The notes under the pieces: model-generated
The model's database searches: none
What the model saw: only the letters and a program-made list of their open reading frames with translations
Told to the model about the DNA's origin: nothing
Origin: Hysterium pulicare CBS 123377
Taxonomy: Eukaryota; Ascomycota; Dothideomycetes; Hysteriales; Hysteriaceae
Reading direction: 5' to 3'
Assembly (NCBI GenBank): GCA_000467715.1
Contig: AJFK01000423.1
Coordinates: forward strand, 22,184 to 86,183
DNA: 64,000 nt
Made by a program: the position numbers and the translations under genes
Shown here: positions 56,285 through 64,000 of the stretch, one piece after another
How positions within the stretch are numbered: position 1 is the stretch's first letter
Layout: every line of letters begins with the position of its first letter

Positions 56285-57785
56285 GTGCGTTCTATAAGTG
56301 CAGCGCTGCGGTTCCGTTCCGTTCTTCCCGACTCCTCCCAGTACTACTACGATAATGACATGAATCGGGAGCTATTTTTGCGGAAGAACGATCGGCGGAG
56401 CTATAGCTATTGATAGAAGCAGTGACGAATTGTCAATCGGAAAGCGGTCACTATTCAATACTACTACTGCAAGGGATTTCAGCAGAGCCCCACTGCAGGA
56501 ATTCTGGAATACGAGCGATGATGATGGTGAGCGGAAAAGCTGTACTGGACTGGCGGCGAGTCGGACGGCGTTGGTATGAATTGTGCTAGTTATAGTGGGG
56601 ATTCACTGCATTGCAAACACAAATTACGCGAGGGAAATCGGAGGAGGGGAGAGTTTTTCTAGGTTCTCGACCTCATATGGAGGGAGTGTTTGTGTATGCA
56701 ATTTTTTCTCCAAGCGTTTTGGTGTGTGTTTGTTTCCTTTTACTCTATTCTTCTTAAATAGATGCTGGATGATTAAAACTGCAATTAAAGAAACGGCTTT
56801 TCGTTGTGGACGGCGGTCAAATATGCTGAGCGCCCAGACTCCCAAGGCCAGCTCATGAATCACAATCTTCCCCACATCGGAATCAAGCCACAGCTCGTTC
56901 GCTTGCCTTTGTCTTCTCCTGAAAGGTAACCCTTCCACAGCATGCGGCGTGCTGGTGGCTCGCCTGACGGTGTCGTGGAGCGGTGAGCACTGCGAAAAGA
57001 GGAACTACTCGGGAGATCGGCTCATCCGAAGCAACTTTGCTCGATGCTTACAAGAATTAGTGACATATGCGAACGAGGGGAAAAAGGAGGCTCTATGGTA
57101 CAGCTTCCAAGTTCCAGAGAGAATGGCATCCGCTCTTCCAAGGTTCTTTGCGTCGGTCCAAGCATCCCCGAGCCACAATGTATCGTAGAAGCTGGAGAAT
57201 CTGGAGATCGATATTGACCCCGAAGAAATCTTCCGGGGAGCATATTGGGCGGTAGATGAACCCGCGCACGTCTTTCAGAACTCCCTCTGGTCCGATTCAT
57301 ACAAGACTTCCAAGCTCAAAGCTTCTGCAATTACGATTGTTTGGTAGCGGGAGCTATTGCACATTCGAAAGGAAGCAGTTGTCATGATTCGGCCGGGCAT
57401 GAGGCCGAACGACTCGCAGATGCCTTTACTTCACACTTTGACTACTTTGGGCCACTCTTGCGACTGTTTTCGTGGTTAGCAGGCACGACCAGCCGCACAC
57501 TACCGAATACGAGGCGCGTGCTGTGCATGAAATTTCCCGTGCCCTCCTGCAACCCCCTTGGCACACCGCTGACATGCACCTTAAAGGAAGTGCTGGCAGC
57601 TGGCGCGTTCCTGCAAGGTGTGGGAGTTTGGGAAATCACGTCAGCTGGTTTATTCTAGGGTTCCGCTTTGGGGTTTTCTAGGGCCCTTTCTAGGGACGAG
57701 GTGGACTAGACCTTGGATGGTATATATCCCTAATAACGCGCACTCTCTGCTTCGACGACTATAAACTGCGACGGTTCTCCTGCGT
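56285..57785. other. 1.5-kb region with fragments only
   Basis: On the plus strand a frame near 57024-57185 reads LQELVTYANEGKKEALWYSFQVPE, and another near 57200-57346 reads LEIDIDPEEIFRGAYWAVDEPAH, ending at TAG 57344-57346. These look like protein-coding pieces; the first resembles the start of ABM-type monooxygenase domains (YANE...LWYSFQV). The pieces are in different frames with no convincing intron between them, so this may be a decayed gene or a gene whose splice sites I cannot see. TATATATCC near 57720 is the likely TATA of the next gene. Confidence 0.35.
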
Positions 57786-58945
57786 TTGGTGGGCTTTTCT
57801 AACAGCGTTCGTTCACTACTGCGAAGGAGTTCGGAGAAACACTTGGAGTTTTTTGAAGGGAATTTTGCATCGCATTGGGCTTTGGGGGTTCCACTGGCGG
57901 GAAGGATGAATTCGCCGGCTCTTTCGATAACGTCGCTCAGTGATGAGGAATTGGATGCGTATTTTGCAAATCAATATGTTCCGCTTTCGAACTTGCCCAC
58001 GCCGCCGCCGACAATGACGAAGAAAGAGGCGGGGATGAGTGTCACGGTTACGGAGTTGAGAGATGGGGATGAGGATGAGGACCTTGGTTTGGTTGGTGAG
58101 TACCTAATTCACTTCTCCTTTCTCCTCCCCCCCCGCAATACGCCCCGGCCAGGCTCCCCGCTCTCCCTGTGGATTCTATGGGTGGGTTGGGTATGTGTGA
58201 TATCAAGACTTGCTTTCAGCTCTCTCACATCCTCATGGACGTACCCGTTGTTGATCCTCTTGTATTCCCTTCCGTGTCATCTGTCAACAAACTTGACGGC
58301 TGTGACATATGACAAATGCTTACTCTACTAGATGCCGCGACCCACCTCGCCAATCTCGTCCCATCGAACATCTGCAAACGACGTCCATCCATAGAAACCA
58401 TTCACGGCTTTCTCCTAAACGCCCATCTCCCTTACGAGACCCTCGGACTCGCCGCATGTATTCTCGACTCCCTGAGTCCGCAATTTGCCTCATCATGGCG
58501 GACTTTATGTGTGCCCGAGCCTTTCTCAAAACGCTCTTGCTGGAGATTAGTCACGCACTCGAAATCCGACAAAGCCTCCATCTCCCCAGAGATCATCGTC
58601 CTTTCCGCTCTGGCGTTATCTCTAGATTTCCTGGAAGACTGTCCCACGCCGTCGGCGTGGTGGGTCCACGAAGTATGCGGTGCTCTATTCACCTCTAAAC
58701 AGATCAACGCGACGAGGTTGGCGATTCTGCAAGACATCGACTATCGTCTCCACCGATTCTCGTCGGATATGATTGAGGGCGCGATGGAGGATATGCGTCG
58801 AGCAAGTCAGGACGTCGTCTGTCATTTCTCCGAAAGTGTAGAGTGTGATACCAAGAACGCCAGATGGCCGCCGAAACTATCAATCAGCTTCCCAGGGACA
58901 ACTCTCCTTGAGAACGGCCTCCATACGCCTGTACCGAGCCCTTGA
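57786..58945 (+). CDS. Cyclin-like protein
   Basis: Exons 57786-58095 and 58332-58945 with a long 236-nt intron (GTGAGT...TACTAG, phase 1) give 308 aa. An inner Met at 57906 (MNSPALSITSLSDEEL) would give 268 aa and is a better start if the transcript begins late; the TATA near 57720 fits either. The second exon holds a cyclin-type helical block: ATHLANLVPSNICKRRPSIETIHGFLLNAHLPYETLGLAACILDSLSP, with ALALSLDFLEDCPTPSAWWVHEVCGALFTSKQINATRLAILQDIDYRLHRFS later. This is the pattern of Pho80/Pcl-type or meiotic cyclins of fungi. The partner kinase cannot be named. The long intron is atypical for the window and may hide a second donor/acceptor pair. Confidence 0.72.
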
Positions 58946-60119
58946 ATTGAAGAGGAAGGGAGGTGGCGAAGTCCGTTTCAAAGCAAGTCATTCCTTCGTG
59001 GCTGGGGCAAAGCCAGGCGTTTCGCACTTTGCATTCGGTGCTCTTCTCGAGATATCCAATGTTGTTTCGTTCTATTTTAGCATTATCACAGGCGTGAATT
59101 CTGGGGACTGGTTCAGCATTTCGTGTTGTGGCGAGCTTGTTTTCAGTGAGCTGATGGGACGGGGGCTGACATTTCAGCTTGCCGCGGCATGTTTCGGGTT
59201 GTGGCTGAGATGATTACATGATACCCTTTTTGCACATTGTTGGGCTGGGCTGTTTTATTGTGTTGTTGTAGTGGTGGAGTGATATTCTTCTCAACAGCGG
59301 ATTATTAAATTGGTGGGAGATGAGTGATGGTGGAGAACTCTTTAGGTAAACCGTTGACGAATCAAAAGGATTCAGTTATTATGCAGCCCATTCATGTTTT
59401 CTACGATTGGCTAAGCCAGCTTAAAACATGGATTACTCTGCTTGGGGGCATCTTTATCATCCTTCATTACTGCACCGGCCTCGTTCGTCGTAACGGTCTG
59501 ACTGCAGTGTGGAGGGGCTGCTCAACGCTCGGATGAGCCCGGGGTCCCAGCTTCGTGGAGGAAAGGTCTTTGCTCCTGTTGGCTACGTAAGGATGCACGG
59601 TCAGGGTGAATAGATGCATTGTTCTCAACGCTCTCGAGCTCTTAGCCCTACCGCTACACATGCAGAGCGACTCTTGAGGGCATCAAGGCACAGAGCGACC
59701 CCAGCTCCTTAGTGATTGCGGCTTGTCAACGCTAACTGCTATGTGGACGCGCCTACCCCACTTGTATCAGCAAGATGCAGCAGATAACCCCTCTACGCTG
59801 CTGTCAGTGGCATAACGCGCCATAGCAACAATTGGCAGCCCGCTTACTTCTTCCTTCGCAGCCTTTCCCCTCTGCGCCCTCTCCCACAGACTACATCATT
59901 CCACTCTCACCCGTGTTGTTTCTCGCAAGGCACCGCCCGCAGCTTGTTGATCCTCCTCCTCCAGCAGCCAGCAGTGTTGCGGCGTTGTGAAGCCCATCTC
60001 AGCCTCGTCCTTCCGTAGATATAATGTTTGTCCCCCTTCCTCTACTGTCTTCAGCTTCCTTCGCCAGCTTACCATCTCAGCCTTTCCAATTGAACCGTCA
60101 ATTGCCCAACCGCGAAATC
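58946..60119. other. 1.2-kb intergenic region
   Basis: Contains the 3' flank of the cyclin-like gene and the promoter and leader of glycogen phosphorylase. A/C/T-rich sequence fills 59850-60020. No gene recognised. Confidence 0.5.
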
Positions 60120-63100
60120 ATGGCGAACGCAGCGGCCCCTCCTAGGGAACGCAAACCCTCCATGAGTGCCCCGCTCGGCGATCTTCAGGGCCCTGTTGGA
60201 CCTGCTTTCACCAGACCCAAACATAAGAGAACCGTTACGGGCTTTGGACCTGGTGAGATTAAGAGCGTTGAGGCTAGTATTCCGGAACCGCAGCGTGCCG
60301 CGTAAGTACTGTGACGTCCGCTCAATAGCTTGGTGCTGACTTTATCTTGCAGATGGAAGAAATTTGTGAGTTGACCTTTGAATTGGTATAGCAATAAGGA
60401 TGATGAGCTGATGTGCGTTGGGGAACTGTAGACGCCGAAGCCCTTCACGACTGAGGATGAATTCCAGGTATGACCAAAGAGGCTGTTTCAGTGAGTTGTG
60501 GAAGCTGATATGATAACAGAAAGAGTGTGTCAAGCACATCGAGACCACCCTTGCGCGTTCCCTTTACAACTGCGATGAATTGTGAGACGCCCGTTCGAAT
60601 GCTCTTGCTCACATTCTCTGTCTTGCCTCTCATCTTGGCTCAATTTTTCCCTTTCACCACGATATCCTCGCCCTCGTATACAGATAGAATCTTGGGACTA
60701 ATACTTGTGATAGTGCTACCTATGCTGGAACTGCTCTTGCCTTCCGGGACCGTCTCATTCTGGACTGGAACAAGACACAGCAGAACCAGACCTTTGCAGA
60801 CCAGAAACGTGTATACTGTAAGAGCAACAGATAGCTTCGAGGGGTGGATTTGAAGCTGACCTACATGCAGATCTTTCCCTCGAATTCTTGATGGGTCGAG
60901 CATTGGACAACGCTATGCTGAACGTGGGCCAAAAAGATATTGCTGCAAGTACGTTTAATTTTTCTGAAACAATGACTAGTCCTGACTATCTTTTGCAGAG
61001 GGCCTTTCTGAGCTTGGCTTCCGTATGGAGGATGTTATCCAGCAAGAGCACGATGCAGCTCTTGGAAACGGAGGTCTCGGTCGCCTCGCTGCCTGCTTCC
61101 TTGACAGTCTTGCTTCCCTCAATTACCCTGCCTGGGGTTATGGCCTGAGATACAGATATGGTATCTTCAAGCAAGAAATCATTGATGGATACCAGGTTGA
61201 AGTTCCAGACTACTGGCTTGACTTCAACCCTTGGGAGTTCGCCAGACATGACATTACTGTGGATATACAGTTTTACGGACATGTCTCCAGATATCAGTAG
61301 GTTATTCTTCGGTCACAAAAATCCAGAATCAGCACTTATTTCAGATAGGGATGATGATGGCAAACAAGTCGCGATCTGGGAAGGAGGCGAAATCGTCCAG
61401 GCCATTGCCTTTGACGTTCCAGGTAACTCCATTTGACCTATCCACGTCGAAACGCCACTGACAATGTAGTCCCGGGATATTCAACCTCAACTGTTAACAA
61501 TCTGAGATTGTGGGGCAGCAAGGCCGCAAGTGGTGAATTTGATTTCCAGAAGTTCAACTCTGGCGAGTATGAAAGCTCCGTTGCGGACCAGCAGAGAGCC
61601 GAAACTATCAGTGCTGTTCTCTACCCTAACGACAAGTGAGTCCGAACGGTCCATCTTCCCCAATAAATGCTAAGAAGAATCAGTCTTGAGAGAGGAAAAG
61701 AGCTTCGCCTGAAGCAGCAGTACTTTTGGTGCGCTGCGTCATTGTATGACATCGTCCGACGATTCAAGAAGACGAAGAGGGCTTGGAAGGAATTCCCCAA
61801 TCAGGTCGCCATCCAATTGAACGATACCCACCCGACGCTTGCTATCCCAGAACTCCAACGTATTCTTATCGACCAGGAGGGTCTTGAGTGGGATGAGGCA
61901 TGGAGCAGTAAGCAAGCTTGACACCTTTAGTAGATGATAAACTGACCTTATGCAGTCGTCACGAAGACTTTCGGATACACCAATCACACCGTTCTCCCAG
62001 AAGCACTCGAGAAGTGGTCTGTTCCTCTGATGCAACATCTCCTCCCTCGTCATCTACAAATCATCTATGACATCAATCTCAACTTCCTTCAATTTGTTGA
62101 GCGCACATTCCCCAACGAACGAGAAATGCTGTCTCGTGTCTCCATCATTGAGGAATCAAACCCGAAGTCGGTCCGCATGGCCTATCTCGCACTGATCGGT
62201 TCTCATAAAGTCAACGGAGTCGCCGAGCTTCACTCTGACCTGATCAAGACCACCATCTTCAAGGATTTCGTTAAGATCTATGGACCTGATAAGTTCACAA
62301 ATGTCACAAACGGCATCACTCCACGTAGATGGTTGCACCAGGCTAACCCCAGACTTTCGGAGCTCATTGCATCGAAGGTTGGGTCGTATGATTTCTTGAA
62401 AGATCTGACATTACTTGCCAAACTCGAAAATTATCTAGACGACAAGGAGTTCCGAAAGGAGTTCCAGGAGATCAAGTATGCCAACAAAGTCAGGTTGGCC
62501 AAATATATCAAGGAGGCCAATGGCGTCAGCGTTAACCCTTCAGCACTGTTCGATGTCCAAGTCAAGCGTATGCACGAGTATAAGCGACAGCAGCTCAATA
62601 TCTTTGGTGTCATTCACCGTTACCTTCAGATTAAGTCTATGTCTGAGGAAGACAGGAAGAAGCTCGCCCCCCGTGTGTCTATCTTCGGTGGTAAAGCAGC
62701 TCCCGGATATTGGATGGCCAAGACCGTTATCCATCTCATCAACGAAGTTGGCAGAGTCGTCAACAGTGATAAGGACATTGGTGATCTTCTCAAGGTTATC
62801 TTCCTTGAAGACTACAACGTTAGCAAGGCTGAGATCATCTGCCCGGCATCTGATATTAGTGAGCACATCTCAACAGCCGGTACGGAGGCTAGTGGTACCA
62901 GTAACATGAAGTTCTGTCTTAATGGCGGTCTCATCATTGGTACCTGCGATGGTGCTAACGTAAGTTCCTCCACTTCTTTTTAAAATGTGACCAAGAACTA
63001 ACCGTGATGTCCGTTTCATAGATCGAAATCACTCGCGAAATCGGCGAAAACAACATCTTCCTCTTCGGCAACCTCGCCGAAGATGTCGAAGACCTCCGCC

Positions 63101-63438
63101 ACTCCCACCTCTACGGCCACTACAACCTCGACCCGTCCCTCAGCGCCGTCTTCGATACAATCCACAAGGGCACTTTCGGAGACGCGAACGTCTTCACCGG
63201 CTTACTCAACGGTATCGTCGAGCACGGCGACTACTACCTCGTCTCCGACGACTTTGCCTCGTACATCAAGACTCAGGAACTCATTGACGAGGCTTACAAG
63301 AACCAAGAAGAGTGGGTTACTAAGTGCATCACGACGGTCGCTAGGATGGGTTTCTTTAGCTCGGATAGATGTATTGATGAGTATGCGGAGATGATCTGGA
63401 ATGTGGAGCCTTTGCCTCCGGTTAAAGAGGAGGCGTAG
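60120..63438 (+). CDS. gph1: Glycogen phosphorylase
   Basis: Twelve exons (60120-60301, 60353-60365, 60432-60467, 60520-60581, 60714-60817, 60871-60948, 60999-61296, 61349-61422, 61470-61635, 61684-61907, 61956-62959, 63022-63438) give 885 aa, a normal fungal length. Exon 2 is only 13 nt. Hallmarks: [32 protein letters not shown], the active-site and PLP block [25 protein letters not shown] (Lys in SNMKF binds PLP), and [13 protein letters not shown]. The N-terminal tail ([32 protein letters not shown]) carries Ser/Thr candidates for phosphorylation control, as in yeast. It cleaves alpha-1,4 glycosidic bonds with phosphate to release glucose-1-phosphate. Start at 60120 (MANAAAP) preferred; Met at 60024 would add 32 residues. 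Many small 5' exons are typical of fungal gph1. Confidence 0.95.
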
Positions 63439-64000
63439 ACGTCGAAAAGTGGCTTGCTGATGATGTGGTCGGGGTTTCTTGTGAAGGAGGGGATGGATGC
63501 ATAATTGACGATTTGATGATTCAAGACTAGATCGTGGTGGGCTCTAGATTAAGAAGTCTGATATACACTTTCTCATGTGTCTAGATTCAATTTGCAAGAC
63601 CTTGTTCTCCTCTAAATTTTTCTCCTCCACGTGATTGTTTGTCTTGATATACTTCGCTGCTTTGGAAGAGACATAGACTTTTGACTGCTAATTCCTTGAA
63701 GCTGTGGTTAGAGAGAATGTAAATATGACTCTAAACGAGGAGATTTGGGAAGGCGAGAACGTTATGATGCCATTTGACCCTCTCTATGCTTGCGCTTTAC
63801 TTTGCGGGTATAACAATACCAATACAACTAAAAAAACAATCCCACCCCCCACACCACTCAACCCTCCCACCTCCATCCCCTCTCCAGCAGCAGAGAAAGC
63901 CTCCCCCTTCTCTTCCCCCTCACAACCCTAACCCCATCCTGACAGCCCTCTCCCCTCCGGCTCCCTTCCCACCACCATCAGCACCCTTCGCAACGGGACT
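63439..64000. other. 3' flank of gph1 and start of next region
   Basis: About 560 bases. From ~63840 the plus strand is very C-rich and low-complexity. Its minus strand reads SPVAKGADGGGKGAGG and MGLGL before a stop, which might be the 3' end of a minus-strand gene entering from the right, but the repeat-like composition makes this uncertain. Confidence 0.3.

Noticed and set aside
1-64000. CRISPR arrays, operons or bacterial-type regulatory sites
   Set aside because: The window is clearly eukaryotic with spliceosomal introns; no regularly spaced short palindromic repeats were seen.
63840-64000. 3' end of a minus-strand gene at the right edge
   Set aside because: The translation is Gly/Ala-rich and arises from a C-rich low-complexity stretch; not enough to call a gene.

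Overview
The window is nuclear DNA of a filamentous ascomycete (Pezizomycotina). Genes are dense and lie on both strands. Nearly every gene has short introns of about 45-70 nt with GTRNGT donors, CTRAY branch points and YAG acceptors. Several families are typical of filamentous fungi: 2EXR-like, DUF6594, tachykinin-type regulators, a SesA-like domain and a fungal 2OG-oxygenase relic. The overall look is Leotiomycetes-like, but the class is inferred, not proven.

Layout. 0-1.1 kb: 5' part of a secreted subtilase (-). 2.6-3.4 kb: a 2EXR/F-box-like protein (+). 3.9-6.4 kb: a decayed 2OG-oxygenase-family pseudogene (-). 6.7-10.0 kb: Ctf18, the alternative clamp loader (-). 10.6-10.8 kb: an initiator tRNA-Met gene interrupted three times, twice by GT-AG, spliceosome-type sequences. 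10.8-13.0 kb: no recognised gene. 13.0-14.4 kb: a DUF6594 membrane protein (+). 15.8-18.1 kb: a pentapeptide-like hypothetical (-). 18.4-22.4 kb: P5A ATPase Spf1 (-). 22.8-25.0 kb: a tachykinin-type regulator (-). 26.0-28.1 kb: GlnRS (-). 28.6-32.7 kb: a SesA-like protein with two C-terminal copies of an amyloid-type motif, a small hypothetical, and a second gene carrying one N-terminal copy of the same motif. 35.8-38.6 kb: APSES factor Mbp1 (-). 39.0-40.2 kb: LYR/CUP1-like (+). 40.7-41.3 kb: a GNAT acetyltransferase (+). 41.3-46.3 kb: no ordinary gene, but an array of strong TATA promoters every ~450 bp with diverged repeat sequence. 46.4-49.0 kb: cytosolic-type phospholipase A2 (-). 49.6-51.6 kb: Exo70 (+). 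52.6-54.3 kb: a Cdc3/AspB septin (+). 55.4-56.3 kb: Pom33/TMEM33 (+). 57.8-58.9 kb: a cyclin-like protein (+). 60.1-63.4 kb: glycogen phosphorylase in 12 exons (+).

Most intact genes are housekeeping: replication fork cohesion, G1/S transcription, translation, ER transport, exocytosis, septins, nuclear pore and glycogen use. They are unlinked in function, as is normal in fungi. Exo70 and a septin lie next to each other and both act in polarised growth and septation, but this may be chance.

The most unusual signals are: (1) the initiator tRNA-Met gene with two GT-AG introns plus a standard anticodon-loop intron; (2) two neighbouring genes sharing a Q-I-N-G-N motif in the R1-R2 / R0 arrangement of fungal amyloid signalling; (3) the 42-45 kb TATA array; (4) two GC-AG introns in essential-type genes. 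All exon joins were made by eye from splice signals and reading phase; lengths divisible by three are stated where they support a model.
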